Source: Hydrogenophaga sp.
GTDB taxonomy: Bacteria; Pseudomonadota; Gammaproteobacteria; Burkholderiales; Burkholderiaceae_C
DNA: 64,000 nucleotides
Assembly (NCBI GenBank): GCA_016741995.1
Contig: JACVCO010000001.1
Span: 1 to 64,000 of the forward strand
Reading direction: 5' to 3'
Both the position numbers and the translations under genes were made by a program. Shown here piece after piece: positions 9,926 to 18,579 of the stretch. Position 1 is the stretch's first letter; every line of letters starts with the position of its first letter. The notes under the pieces are model-generated. The model did no database searches, was not told the DNA's origin, and saw only the letters and a list, made by a program, of their open reading frames with translations.

Positions 9926-10819
9926 TCACTGCTTGATTTCCATGGCCGAGCGCAAGCCGTCGGCCAGGAGGTTGAAGGCCACGGAGGTGATGAAGATCAT
10001 CACGCCGGGCAGGGCCGCGATCCACGGCTGCAGGTAGATCGCGGTGCGCAGGGTGTTGAGCATCAGGCCCCACTCGGGTTCGGGCGGCTTCACGCCCAGG
10101 CCCAGGAAGCTCAGGCCCGACGCGAGGATCATGCTGACCGCGATCAGGCTGGTGGCGTACACGAAGATGGGCCCGAGCACGTTGCCCAGCACATGCACAC
10201 GCACGATGGTGAAGGCGTTGGCGCCCGAGGCGCGCGCGGCGTCCACGAACTCGCGCCCGCGGATCTGCGTCGTCACGCTCTCGGCCACCCGCGCGATCGG
10301 CGGAATGAACACGATGGTGAGCGAGATCAGCGAGTTGGTGATGCCCGCGCCCAGCGCACCGGAGAGCGCGATGGCCAGCAGCACCGAGGGGAAGGCGTAG
10401 AACACGTCGATGGTGCGCATGAGCACGGTGTTCACCGCACCGCCCGCGTAGCCCGCGGTGATGCCGATGACCGAGCCGAGCACGAAGGCGAACAGCACGG
10501 GCGTGATGCCCATGAACAGCGAAAGCCGCGCGCCGACCATCAGGCGCGAGAGCATGTCGCGGCCCAGCTCGTCGGTGCCCAGCGGGTGGCCCTCGAAGCC
10601 AATGGGCTTCAGGCGCTTGAGCATGCTCGACTGGTACGGATCGGCCGGCACCAGCCAGGGGCCGAAGATGGCCAGCACGATCAGCAGCAGCACGATGCCT
10701 GCGGCCGCCATGGCCACGCGGTCGCGCAGGAAGCGCCGGCCCACGGTCTGCCAGTAGCCGGGCGAGCGTTCGTAGGCCGCGGCGTTCACGGCGGTGCGGG
10801 GGAGCACGATGTCGTTCAT
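9926..10819 (-). CDS. Peptide-type ABC importer permease (DppC-like)
   Basis: A 297-residue inner-membrane permease. The N-terminal OppC_N helix (about 35-55) is followed by the BPD_transp_1 core with five to six helices. The EAA-type cytoplasmic loop that contacts the ATPase lies around FVDAARASGANAFTIVRVHVL. The HPLGTDELGRDMLSRLMVG motif is characteristic of DppC/OppC. It is spaced 13 bp from the DppB-like gene and 7 bp from the ATPase gene. Confidence 0.92.
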   Translation of the reverse strand: MNDIVLPRTAVNAAAYERSPGYWQTVGRRFLRDRVAMAAAGIVLLLIVLAIFGPWLVPADPYQSSMLKRLKPIGFEGHPLGTDELGRDMLSRLMVGARLSLFMGITPVLFAFVLGSVIGITAGYAGGAVNTVLMRTIDVFYAFPSVLLAIALSGALGAGITNSLISLTIVFIPPIARVAESVTTQIRGREFVDAARASGANAFTIVRVHVLGNVLGPIFVYATSLIAVSMILASGLSFLGLGVKPPEPEWGLMLNTLRTAIYLQPWIAALPGVMIFITSVAFNLLADGLRSAMEIKQ

Positions 10820-10832
10820 GGGCAGCTCCGTT

Positions 10833-11783
10833 TCAGCGCGCGATCCGCGGGTCGAGCAAGGTCTGGATCACGTCGACCACCAGGTTGAGCACGACGAAGA
10901 ACATCGCGAGCACGAGGATGGTTCCCTGCAGCAGCGGCAGGTCGCGCTGGAAGATGGCGGAGTTCAGCAGGAAGCCGGTGCCGGGCCAGGAGAACACGGT
11001 CTCGATCAGGATGGAGCCGCCGAGCAGGTAGCCCAGTTGCAGGCCCATCACCGCGAGCGCGGTGGGTGCGGCGTTCTTCACCACGTGCCAGAACACCCCC
11101 AGGTCGGTGAGGCCCTTGGCGCGCAGGCCCACGATGAACTCCTGCGCCAGGATCTCGGCCACCAGCGCGCGCACGGTGCGCGCGATGATGCCCATGGGGA
11201 TCACGCTCATGGTGATGGCGGGCAGCAGCATGTGCTGGATGTGGGCCCAGTCCCAGGCCCAATCGCTGGAGCCGCCGGGGCCGGCACCGCCCGGGGGCAG
11301 CCACATCAGCGTGGCCGAGAAGATGATCACCAGCACCATGCCCAGCCAGTAGTGCGGCACGCTCACGCCCAGCACCGAGGTGAGCGAGGCCGCCTTGTCG
11401 AGCCAGGAGTTCTGGAAGTAGCCGGCGACGAAGCCGAACAGGCAGCCGAAGATGAAGCCGATGAAGGTGGCCAGCACCGCCAGCCGCAGCGTGTTGCTGA
11501 CCGCGCGCAACACCTCGTCGGTGACGGCGCGGCCCGAGGCGATGGACGTGCCGAGGTCGCCCTGCAGCGCACGCCACACCCACGAGACGAACTGCTCGGG
11601 GTAGGAGCGGTCGAAACCGTAGAGCGCGATGAGCTGTTTCTGCAGATCGACCGAGGCGTCGGGCGGCAGGATGGAGACCAACGGGTCGCCCGGCGACAGG
11701 TGCACCAGCGCGAAACACACCAGGGCCACGCCCAGCATGATGGGCAGGGTGTACAGCACGCGGCGCAGCAGGAACTGGATCAT
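10833..11783 (-). CDS. Peptide-type ABC importer permease (DppB-like)
   Basis: A 316-residue permease beginning with MIQFLLRRVLYTLPIMLGVALVCF-type first helix, the classic DppB/OppB N-terminus, followed by a periplasmic region (LSPGDP) and five further helices. The EAA loop is around EFIVGLRAKGLTDLGVFWHV. It pairs with the DppC-like protein to form the translocation pore. The gene follows the binding-protein gene after a 92-bp gap that holds a stable hairpin. Confidence 0.92.
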   Translation of the reverse strand: MIQFLLRRVLYTLPIMLGVALVCFALVHLSPGDPLVSILPPDASVDLQKQLIALYGFDRSYPEQFVSWVWRALQGDLGTSIASGRAVTDEVLRAVSNTLRLAVLATFIGFIFGCLFGFVAGYFQNSWLDKAASLTSVLGVSVPHYWLGMVLVIIFSATLMWLPPGGAGPGGSSDWAWDWAHIQHMLLPAITMSVIPMGIIARTVRALVAEILAQEFIVGLRAKGLTDLGVFWHVVKNAAPTALAVMGLQLGYLLGGSILIETVFSWPGTGFLLNSAIFQRDLPLLQGTILVLAMFFVVLNLVVDVIQTLLDPRIAR

Positions 11784-11820
11784 GGCGGCACGCTCGTGGG
11801 TTTGTGTTCTGGGAAGGCAA

Positions 11821-11847
11821 CCCCGGCCGCGCGCGCGGCGACCGGGG
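11821..11847 (-). promoter_or_regulatory. Intercistronic hairpin between binding-protein and permease genes
   Basis: CCCCGG (11821-11826) pairs with CCGGGG (11842-11847) around a GC-rich inner arm. It lies 29-55 bases past the binding-protein stop. Hairpins at this place commonly protect the binding-protein message and reduce read-through into the permeases. That role is inferred; there is no T-run typical of a full terminator. Confidence 0.5.
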
Positions 11848-11875
11848 CGGGATCAAGCCGTGGGGCCTGAGGTGG

Positions 11876-13546
11876 TCAGTCCATCGTCACCGGCGCCAGG
11901 TCGACGAACCAGCTGCGCGGCTGCACGAAGTTCTTGACCTTGGCGCTCATCGCACGCGGGCCCACGTCGTGCGCGATCCACACGAACGGCGCTTCCTCCA
12001 CGATGCGTGCGTGCAGCTTGGCCAGCGCCTCGTCGCGCTTCTTGTCGTCGAAGGTGGTGCGCGCGTCGGCGATGAGCTTGTCGAACTCGTCGTTGCCGAA
12101 GTAGCCCCAGTTGTTCGACGTGGGCGGGAAGGTCTTGGTGCTGGTGAAGCGGACCATGGCGAAGAACGGGTCCATCGCGGCGTAGCTCACGTTGGTGGCG
12201 TGCGAGCCGTTGGCCGACGGGTCCTTCGCGCCCTTGCGCCAGTTGGTGAACAGCGTGTTCCACTCGATCACATCGAACTCGACGTCGAAGTAGCAGGCCT
12301 TCAGCGACTGCTGCACGAACTCGTTCATGGGCAGCGGCTGCATCTGGCCGGAGCCCGACGCGGAGATCTGCACCTTCACCTTCAGCGGCTTGGCCGCGCT
12401 GTGGCCGGCCTGTGCCATCAGCGTCTGCGCGGCCTTCACGTCGTACTTGATGTCGAACTTGGGGTTGCCCCACCACGGGTGGCCGGGGGGCACGGTGCCC
12501 TTGGGCACGGCCATCATCCCGCCGAGCAGGGTCTTGAGGCCTTCGCGGTCCACGCACAGGTTGGCGGCGTGGCGCACGCGCTTGTCGAGCCAGGGCGAGC
12601 CTTCGGCGAAAGACAACTGCCACGGCCACACGTGCGGCTGCGCGTTGCTCTCGATCTTGAAGCCGCGCTGGCGGATCTGCGGGATCGCGTCGGGCGACGG
12701 GGCCTCGATCCAGTCGACCTGGCCAGACAGCAGCGCGGCGGTGCGCGCGTTGGCTTCGGGCATGGGCAGCATCACCACGCGGTCGATCTTGGGCGTGCGC
12801 TTCGGATCCCAGTAGGCCTTGTTGGCCACCACCTCCAGGCGCTCGCGCGGCATGAAGCGCGCCATCTTGAACGGGCCCGAGCCCGAGGCGTCGGCGGCGA
12901 AGGCCGTCCACGCGGCCTTGGCCTTGTCGGCCGGGGTGGCACCGGGCGCGGCGTCGAACTTCTTCTGCCAGTGCGCGGGCGAGGCGATGAACAGGTTGGT
13001 GAGGTTGAGCGGCAGGAAGGCGTCGGGCTCGCTGGTGGTGAGCTCCACCGTGAGGTTGTCGATCTTGCGCGCGGTGCGCAGCGTGGGCATGCGCGAGGCC
13101 GTCACGCCGACCTGGCTGGCGTCGAAGTGCACGGCGTCCTTGTCGAGCACCTTCTGCACGTTCCACACGATGGCGTCGGCCGTGAGGTCGGAGCCGTCGT
13201 GGAACTTCACGCCCGGACGCAGCTTGAAGACCCACTTGGTCTTGTCCTTGTCGTCCACGGCCCACGAGGTGGCCAGGCCGGGGATCAGCACGCTCGGGCC
13301 GTCGAACTTCGACAGATCCCAGTGCGTGAGGGCGTCGTACATCGGGATGCCGGTGAAGCGGTTGCCTTCGAAGCCCTGGTCGGGCTGGCCCAGCGTGCGC
13401 GGGATATCGGCGGCCGTCATGGCGATGCGCAGCACCTTTTCCTGTGCGAAGGCGGTACTGGAAAACGCCGCCAGGCTGGCGGCGGCAACCAGGGACAGCC
13501 CCAGGGAACGGGCGGCGGAACGGGGCGTGGTGGTGGACCGGTTCAT
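11876..13546 (-). CDS. Peptide-type ABC importer substrate-binding protein (SBP family 5)
   Basis: A 556-residue periplasmic binding protein with a Sec signal peptide ending at AFAQE (cleavage near residue 35). The mature part carries the family 5 signature region with LRPGVKFHDGSDLTADAIVWN. Family members bind peptides, nickel, opines, glutathione or other amides, so the ligand is not fixed by family. The start at 13546 is supported by AGGAG (13552-13556 complement) at good spacing. An in-frame extension to 13720 exists but would place residues before the signal peptide. The gene opens the minus-strand catabolic/transport operon and faces the racemase gene. Confidence 0.92.
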   Translation of the reverse strand: MNRSTTTPRSAARSLGLSLVAAASLAAFSSTAFAQEKVLRIAMTAADIPRTLGQPDQGFEGNRFTGIPMYDALTHWDLSKFDGPSVLIPGLATSWAVDDKDKTKWVFKLRPGVKFHDGSDLTADAIVWNVQKVLDKDAVHFDASQVGVTASRMPTLRTARKIDNLTVELTTSEPDAFLPLNLTNLFIASPAHWQKKFDAAPGATPADKAKAAWTAFAADASGSGPFKMARFMPRERLEVVANKAYWDPKRTPKIDRVVMLPMPEANARTAALLSGQVDWIEAPSPDAIPQIRQRGFKIESNAQPHVWPWQLSFAEGSPWLDKRVRHAANLCVDREGLKTLLGGMMAVPKGTVPPGHPWWGNPKFDIKYDVKAAQTLMAQAGHSAAKPLKVKVQISASGSGQMQPLPMNEFVQQSLKACYFDVEFDVIEWNTLFTNWRKGAKDPSANGSHATNVSYAAMDPFFAMVRFTSTKTFPPTSNNWGYFGNDEFDKLIADARTTFDDKKRDEALAKLHARIVEEAPFVWIAHDVGPRAMSAKVKNFVQPRSWFVDLAPVTMD

Positions 13547-13607
13547 CTGGACTCCTGCAAAGTTCATTGAGATGAGGCGCTGGCGGCGCGGTGGGTTGGC
13601 AGGCTTT

Positions 13608-13617
13608 TTGTATGCAA
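13608..13617. promoter_or_regulatory. Putative GntR operator, copy 1 (TTGTATGCAA)
   Basis: TTGTATGCAA, 62 bp before the binding-protein start. It is near-palindromic (TTG..AT..CAA), like the TTGTATACAA-type sites of several FCD GntR regulators. An identical copy lies before the opposite gene. Confidence 0.55.
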
Positions 13618-13758
13618 TCACCGTGCCAAACCAGTGTGCACCCGAACCACTCAAACGTGCAAAGCCGTTGATCTGATTGATGTTTTCAGAAAATCTCCAC
13701 CAAAATCGAGCGCACGCCATTCACGCTGATGCGCAAAATCGTGCATTGATTCGCCGAT

Positions 13759-13772
13759 CTGGTGCGCACCAG
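13759..13772. promoter_or_regulatory. Perfect 14-bp palindrome in the divergent promoter region
   Basis: CTGGTGCGCACCAG is a perfect palindrome 66 bp before the racemase start. It contains TGGT...ACCA, also seen in FadR-type operators, so it could be an alternative or additional regulator site. Confidence 0.45.
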
Positions 13773-13783
13773 GTTTGGCCGCT

Positions 13784-13793
13784 TTGTATGCAA
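13784..13793. promoter_or_regulatory. Putative GntR operator, copy 2 (TTGTATGCAA)
   Basis: Identical in sequence and orientation to the site at 13608. It lies 45 bp before the racemase ATG, so one copy serves each divergent promoter. Both copies are preceded by a short T-run (CTTTTTG and GCTTTG). Confidence 0.55.
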
Positions 13794-13837
13794 AATGCCC
13801 CTTCATGGGGCCTTACCCATTCCACCCGGGCACCGAC

Positions 13838-14566
13838 ATGAAGATCCTGCTGATCAACCCCAACACCTCAGCCGGCATGACCGCCGGCATCGCCGCCGCC
13901 GCGCGCGCGGTGGCCGGCCCCGGCACACAGATCGTGGCCACGCAGCCCAGCTTCGGCCCGGCCTCCATCGAAAGCCATTTCGACGAAGCCATCGCCGCCG
14001 CCGGCGTGGCCGAGCAGGTGCGCCTGAACGGGGCCGACGCCGATGCCGTGGTGGTGGCGTGCTTCGGCGACCCGGGCCTGGACGCCGCCCGCGAGGCCAC
14101 GCACGCGCCCGTCATCGGCATCGCCGAAGCCGCGTTCCAGGCCGCCTCGCTGCTGGCCACAGGCTTCTCCGTCGTCACCACCATGACGCGCACCTGCGTG
14201 ATGGCCGAGCGCCTGCTGCAGCGCTACGGCATGGCCGGCGCCTGCCGCGGCGTGCACGGCACCGACGTGCCGGTGCTCGCCCTCGAACACTGCGACGAAG
14301 CCACCCTCACCCAGCTCGAAACCGCCGCCCGCCACGCCCTGGACCGCGACCGCAGCGGCGCGATCGTGCTCGGCTGCGCCGGCATGGCCCCGCTGTGCGA
14401 CACCCTCACCGAACGCCTGGGCGTGCCGGTGGTGGATGGCGTGGCGGTGGCGGTGAAATGGGCCGAGGGCCTGGTGTCACTCGGGCTGCGCACCAGCAAG
14501 CGCGGGGACTACGCGGTGCCGCCGGCGAAGGCGATGGTGGGGTGGGCGCAAGGATTGCAGTGGTAG
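13838..14566 (+). CDS. Asp/Glu/hydantoin racemase family protein
   Basis: A 242-residue cytosolic protein of the cofactor-independent Asp/Glu/hydantoin racemase superfamily. It opens with MKILLINPNTS, the hallmark of hydantoin/allantoin racemases, and has the two catalytic cysteines C75 (VVACFGDPG) and C180 (VLGCAGMAPL). The likely role is to interconvert enantiomers of a 5-substituted hydantoin or allantoin so that the stereospecific amidohydrolases can use both. The start at 13838 is chosen because it gives the conserved N-terminus; an ATG at 13775 would add 21 unconserved residues and include the second operator copy. It is divergent from the importer operon and probably co-regulated with it. 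Confidence 0.86.
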   Translation: MKILLINPNTSAGMTAGIAAAARAVAGPGTQIVATQPSFGPASIESHFDEAIAAAGVAEQVRLNGADADAVVVACFGDPGLDAAREATHAPVIGIAEAAFQAASLLATGFSVVTTMTRTCVMAERLLQRYGMAGACRGVHGTDVPVLALEHCDEATLTQLETAARHALDRDRSGAIVLGCAGMAPLCDTLTERLGVPVVDGVAVAVKWAEGLVSLGLRTSKRGDYAVPPAKAMVGWAQGLQW

Positions 14567-14579
14567 GGGACGCAGCGGC

Positions 14580-15686
14580 TCAGCCGGGCGGAGTCGCCCC
14601 CTTCAGGCCGCCCCGCCCCCAGGACAACCGCGCCACGCCGCGATTGAGGAAACGGGTCAACGGCTTTTCCACGACCAGGTGAAACACCAGGCCGGCGAGG
14701 GTGCACACCACCACCCCGAGCACGACAAAACCGCCCATCTGCCACCCGTTCACATCCAGGGTCACGGCCTTTGCCCACACCACCCGGAACACGCCGAGCG
14801 CCAGGATGTGCGTGAGATAGATCGAATAGGACGCGTCCCCCAGCAGGTGCAGCGTTCGCGATGAAAACATCCGCCCGCGCGACTCCAGCAAAACGACGCC
14901 GGCCACCAGCAACGCGCCCGGAACCCCCCAGTAGAACGCGCGCGCAGGGCCGGACACCGCGGCCTGTGCCGTGAGCAGGAAGCCGGCAACACCGGCCAGA
15001 ACCATCAGCAGGCCCGCGGCCGGTGGGAGCTTTTGAAGACGCCCGTCGGTATAGGCCTTGGCCAGAAGCACCCCGGCAACGAACTCCAGCAACAAGGTGC
15101 TGGTGTAGGTCTGCGCGATGGCGCCCTGCGGCTCGAACACCAAGCCCAGGACCACGAGCAGGCCGAATGCCAGCGGCAGAATGAACCAGATCAGGGGCCG
15201 CACCACCAGCAGGCAGCCGAACACCAGATAGAAAAACATCTCGTAGTTGAGCGTCCAGCCCGGCACCAGGATCGGGTAGATGAAGCCCGGTTGCCCCAGG
15301 CTGTGGTGCGGAATGAAAAAGAGCGACTGCAGCAGTTGCGTCGCCCCGAATTGCGTCGAACGGAACAGCGAAGGCATCAGCGTGGCCATGACGGCGATCG
15401 CCAGCGTGATCAACCAATAGATCGGCGCCACGCGCACAACGCGCTTCGCGAAGAACTCGCCGGCACCCACCGGCCGTTCGCTGGTGACCAACCAGATCAC
15501 GAAGCCGCTGATCACGAAGAACACGTCCACGCCCGCAGCGCCGACGTTGAACTGCCGCAACGCTTGTTCATACACGTCGATCTGGATGATCGAGTGGTGA
15601 AAGACAACCATCAGGGCGGCCACGGCGCGCAGGTACTGAATGGAGCGCACCGTCGGGTGCGTGGGGCGATCCAGGGCCGTGGTCAT
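14580..15686 (-). CDS. Membrane acyltransferase 3 family protein (OafA/YrhL type)
   Basis: A 368-residue protein with about ten membrane segments. The N-terminal SIQYLRAVAALMVVFHHS contains the family's R...H catalytic histidine region, and the next helix carries DVFFVISGFVI. Such enzymes transfer acyl groups (often acetyl) to surface polysaccharides or lipids at the inner membrane. There is no C-terminal SGNH domain. Start at 15686 (MTTALD) is preferred; an upstream ATG at 15758 adds 24 residues without conservation. It is convergent with the racemase gene with a 13-bp gap, and no glycan gene is adjacent, so the acceptor is unknown. Confidence 0.87.
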   Translation of the reverse strand: MTTALDRPTHPTVRSIQYLRAVAALMVVFHHSIIQIDVYEQALRQFNVGAAGVDVFFVISGFVIWLVTSERPVGAGEFFAKRVVRVAPIYWLITLAIAVMATLMPSLFRSTQFGATQLLQSLFFIPHHSLGQPGFIYPILVPGWTLNYEMFFYLVFGCLLVVRPLIWFILPLAFGLLVVLGLVFEPQGAIAQTYTSTLLLEFVAGVLLAKAYTDGRLQKLPPAAGLLMVLAGVAGFLLTAQAAVSGPARAFYWGVPGALLVAGVVLLESRGRMFSSRTLHLLGDASYSIYLTHILALGVFRVVWAKAVTLDVNGWQMGGFVVLGVVVCTLAGLVFHLVVEKPLTRFLNRGVARLSWGRGGLKGATPPG

Positions 15687-15817
15687 CGAGATGGGCTCCG
15701 TCGGCGGGTTGCCGAACACGAAATCCGGTGATTGTGCTTGGTGCGTGCCATGAAACATGTAGCGCGCGCAACACAGCGGTGGCGGCCGGGCAGCGCGCCG
15801 TCCACTTGCGCACGCAC

Positions 15818-16276
15818 TCAGGGTCCGATGGGGTAGACAAGCGTGAGGCGCAGCATGTCCTTGTGTTGCATGCCCGACTCGATCACCGGTTCGTCGTAAT
15901 GACGGAGGAAAAAATCCCGCTCGACGCCGGTGACGCGAAAGCCTTGCCGCTGGTAGAAGGCGAGCGGATGGCCGAAGGCGCCGGTGCCCACCTCCAACCG
16001 CTCGGCACCGCTCTGGCCTACAGCGTCGATCACGTGCCGCAGCAAGCGCGCGCCCACACCGGCCCGCTGCCGTTGCGGGGCCACGGCGATGTTCATCAGT
16101 TCATGGGCGCGGGGGCCGATGGGCGTGACCAGGCAGGCGCCGACCACGGCCTCGCCGTCGCGCACCACGAAACAGCGTGAACGCGGCAGGTAGCCGAGGA
16201 TTTTTTCTCGCGACGGATCGGCCAGCAGGAGCAAGTCCATCGGCGCATCGGCCGCGGCGATTTCGTCGATCGTCAT
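15818..16276 (-). CDS. GNAT-family N-acetyltransferase
   Basis: A 152-residue GNAT protein. The acetyl-CoA pyrophosphate-binding loop is QRQRAGVGARLL (motif A, Q/RxxGxG/A), preceded by the beta-4 strand ELMNIAVAP and followed by AFYQRQGFRVTG (motif B). It acetylates an unknown amine. It has the usual length and is part of a run of small minus-strand genes. Nothing in the context fixes the substrate. Confidence 0.85.
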   Translation of the reverse strand: MTIDEIAAADAPMDLLLLADPSREKILGYLPRSRCFVVRDGEAVVGACLVTPIGPRAHELMNIAVAPQRQRAGVGARLLRHVIDAVGQSGAERLEVGTGAFGHPLAFYQRQGFRVTGVERDFFLRHYDEPVIESGMQHKDMLRLTLVYPIGP

Positions 16277-16303
16277 GTCGTTCTGCCAGATCGGTTGGCC
16301 ACT

Positions 16304-16705
16304 TCAGCCCACCGCCCGCGCCACCAATATCAACATCCACGGCATCACCAGCAGCAACACCAGCCTGAGCACCCGCGCCACCCCGGTGGGCTCCGGTTCC
16401 CCGCCCTGCCCCGGCGCGAAGCACAGCCAGGCCAGCAGCAGCGGAATGGGCATGACCAGCAGGATGGACAGCGCGAACACCACGGTGGTGGTGGTGCCCG
16501 ACCATCCCAGGTCGCGCGCGCGGCGCACGCCCGCCAGCAACACGGCCATCGCCATCACCAGCACGGCCAGCAAGGCGACCACCAGCGAAGCGCCCGCGCC
16601 GCCCGTGCTGCCGGTGACGATGAAGATGCTGTGGATGAACAGCGCCAGCGCGTTGAGTACCGGCAGCAGGCCGAAGGCGATGAACTGCAGGCGGGTGTCG
16701 CGCAT
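16304..16705 (-). CDS. Hypothetical four-helix membrane protein
   Basis: A 133-residue, strongly hydrophobic protein with four membrane segments (about 8-28, 36-58, 70-90 and 112-132). I do not recognise a family. The only charged stretches are the short loops RRARDLG and PGQGGEPEPTG. The start at 16705 is the first ATG after the preceding GNAT gene (9-bp gap), so it is probably co-transcribed with the two acetyltransferase genes. Confidence 0.65.
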   Translation of the reverse strand: MRDTRLQFIAFGLLPVLNALALFIHSIFIVTGSTGGAGASLVVALLAVLVMAMAVLLAGVRRARDLGWSGTTTTVVFALSILLVMPIPLLLAWLCFAPGQGGEPEPTGVARVLRLVLLLVMPWMLILVARAVG

Positions 16706-16713
16706 GGGTGGCC

Positions 16714-17190
16714 TCAGAGGTCGAGCCGCATGAAGGCGCTGTGCGGGTCTTCGCGGTAGTCGGCGAAGGGTTCGCACGGCACGAAACCATGGGCCGCGTA
16801 GAGCGTGCGCGCGGCGAGGAAGTGGTCGGTGGAGCCGGTTTCCAGCCACAGGCGTTGCACACCGTCGGCGCGCGCGTGGGCCACGATGTGCGCGAGCACG
16901 GCACGCGCCACGCCGCGGCGCTGGTGGCGCGTGGCGGTGCGCATGGACTTGATCTCGGCGTCGTGCTCGCCCAGGCGCTTGAGCGCGCCGCAGCCCAGCA
17001 GCTCGGCGCCGTCCCACACAGTCCAGAAGGCGATGCCGGGTTTGCGCAGGCGGTCGAGGTCGAGCGCGTGCACGCTGTCGGGCGGCGAGATGGCGCGCAT
17101 GTGCGCGAGGTGCTCTTCGAGCAGCGCGCGGATCTCGGGGCCGCGCAGGTCGTCGCGGCGGATCTGCAGCGGGGGGGTGGCGGCGTTCAT
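16714..17190 (-). CDS. GNAT-family N-acetyltransferase
   Basis: A 158-residue GNAT enzyme with the CoA loop [15 protein letters not shown] and the strand EIKSMRTA before it. [23 protein letters not shown] is typical of the PhnO/YhhY-like branch. The ATG at 17190 forms ATGA with the queC stop, so the two genes are translationally coupled. A substrate linked to queuosine is not implied; the pairing may be positional only. Confidence 0.86.
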   Translation of the reverse strand: MNAATPPLQIRRDDLRGPEIRALLEEHLAHMRAISPPDSVHALDLDRLRKPGIAFWTVWDGAELLGCGALKRLGEHDAEIKSMRTATRHQRRGVARAVLAHIVAHARADGVQRLWLETGSTDHFLAARTLYAAHGFVPCEPFADYREDPHSAFMRLDL

Positions 17191-17906
17191 GCCCAGGCCC
17201 CCTTGCGGTAGGCGGCCCAGCCGCGCGCCCGCAACCGGCAGGCCGGGCAGGTGCCGCAGCCCCAGCCCCAGTCGTGCCGGTGTTCGCGGTCGCCGCGGTA
17301 GCAGGTGTGGGTGTGCTCCACGATCAGGTCCACCAGCGCTTCGCCGCCCAGGTCGCGCGCCATGCGCCAGGTCTCGGCCTTGTCGATCCACATGAGCGGG
17401 GTGTCGATGAGGAAGCGCTGGTCCATGCCGAGCGATAGCGCGAGCTGCATGGCCTTCATGGTGTCGTCGCGGCAATCGGGGTAGCCGGAAAAATCGGTTT
17501 CGCACACGCCGGTGACGAGGACCGTGAGGCCGCGCCGGTAGGCCAGCGCCCCGGCCATGGTGAGGAACATGAGGTTGCGCCCGGGCACGAAGGTGTTGGG
17601 CAGGCCGTTGGCCTCCATGCGGAACGCCATGTCGCGCGTGAGCGAGGTGTCGGACACGGCGCCGATCACCCCGAGGTCGAGGGTGTGGTCCTCGCCGAGC
17701 TTGGCGGCCCAGGCGGGAAACTTCTCTCGCAACTGCTGCAGCACCACGCGGCGCGCGTCCAGCTCCACCCGGTGGCGCTGACCGTAATCGAAGCCGAGGG
17801 TCTCGACGCGGTCGAAGCGCGTGAGGGCGTGGGCCAGGCAGGTGGTGGAATCCTGGCCGCCGGAGAACAGGACGAGGGCGTGGGCGTGGCGAAGGGGTTC
17901 GGACAT
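17187..17906 (-). CDS. queC: 7-cyano-7-deazaguanine synthase QueC
   Basis: A 239-residue enzyme of queuosine biosynthesis that converts 7-carboxy-7-deazaguanine to preQ0 using ATP and ammonia. The N-terminal P-loop-like PP motif is SGGQDS (15-20), followed by FDYGQRH and the conserved [12 protein letters not shown]-terminal zinc site is visible in [13 protein letters not shown] plus an upstream Cys (HTCYRG). Length is normal. Other queuosine genes (queD, queE) are not in the window. No preQ1-type riboswitch was recognised upstream. Confidence 0.95.
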   Translation of the reverse strand: MSEPLRHAHALVLFSGGQDSTTCLAHALTRFDRVETLGFDYGQRHRVELDARRVVLQQLREKFPAWAAKLGEDHTLDLGVIGAVSDTSLTRDMAFRMEANGLPNTFVPGRNLMFLTMAGALAYRRGLTVLVTGVCETDFSGYPDCRDDTMKAMQLALSLGMDQRFLIDTPLMWIDKAETWRMARDLGGEALVDLIVEHTHTCYRGDREHRHDWGWGCGTCPACRLRARGWAAYRKGAWA

Positions 17907-17938
17907 GGGTCGTCAGTTCAAGGTCTGCCCGATCGGCA

Positions 17939-18256
17939 TCAAGCGGATTTTTGTGGCACGAGCCGAACCTGCAATTCGCACCCCACGGCGGCGGCGTAGC
18001 GTTTCAAGGTGGCCAACGAAGGCGCGTGCTTGCCCGCCGCCTCAAGCCGCGAAATGGCACTCTTGGTGGTTCCCATGCGTTCGGCCACCGCGTCCTGCGT
18101 CAACCCGGCCTTGGCGCGGGCCTTGATCATCTGATGGGCCAGGGCGTACTCCAGGGCCAGCTCCTCGTAAGCCTGTTCGAAGCCCACACGCTCACGCGCC
18201 TTGCGCAGGAAGGCGGCGTGGTCATGGCGAACGGGGCGGTACTTCAGGTCAGTCAT
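17939..18256 (-). CDS. HigA-type antitoxin, XRE helix-turn-helix
   Basis: A 105-residue protein. The C-terminal half (about 40-95) is an XRE/Cro HTH with LTQDAVAERMGTTKSAISRLEAAG as the recognition region. The N-terminal 40 residues form a helical segment likely to embrace the toxin. The ATG at 18256 lies inside the end of the toxin gene (8-bp overlap), the toxin-first order typical of HigBA. It should repress its own operon through the inverted repeat at 18582-18599. Confidence 0.85.
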   Translation of the reverse strand: MTDLKYRPVRHDHAAFLRKARERVGFEQAYEELALEYALAHQMIKARAKAGLTQDAVAERMGTTKSAISRLEAAGKHAPSLATLKRYAAAVGCELQVRLVPQKSA

Positions 18257-18575
18257 GCTGTACCTCCTTGAGGCGCTTGCGCGCCAGTTTCAGTTCTCTG
18301 TCGGGAGTCTGCTGGCTCTTCTTGATGAAGGCATGCAGAACGATCACCCTTTTGCCAACCAGATAACAGTAGAAAACACGCCCGATACCACTGCGCCCTT
18401 TTGGCCGAAGCTCGAAGAGCCCGTCGCCAAAGGCGCGCGAGTGAGGCAGACGCAGATCAGGCCCGTACTCGACCAGCAACTCGATCAGGCGGGCATAGTC
18501 GGCCAGCACATCGACAGGCCAGGCCTGCACTTCGGCAAGAACGCGTTCGTGGAAATAGGTGACGCTGAACGGCAT
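18249..18575 (-). CDS. HigB-type toxin (Gp49-like, RelE superfamily)
   Basis: A 108-residue basic protein of the phage-derived Gp49-like/HigB group (DUF891). It has a conserved LPHSRAFGDGLFELRPKG core, the strand RVFYCYLVGKRVIVLHAF and the C-terminal FIKKSQQTPDRELKLARKR helix. These toxins are ribosome-dependent mRNA interferases. Start MPFSV at 18575 is preferred over the ATG at 18605 because the latter would put the operator and -10 element inside the coding region. No Shine-Dalgarno is visible before 18575, consistent with a leaderless message. Confidence 0.84.
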   Translation of the reverse strand: MPFSVTYFHERVLAEVQAWPVDVLADYARLIELLVEYGPDLRLPHSRAFGDGLFELRPKGRSGIGRVFYCYLVGKRVIVLHAFIKKSQQTPDRELKLARKRLKEVQHD

Positions 18576-18579
18576 GGGG

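Noticed and set aside
17907-17938. preQ1 riboswitch before queC
   Set aside because: The short spacer before queC has no A-rich tail or pseudoknot-like pairing expected of preQ1 aptamers.
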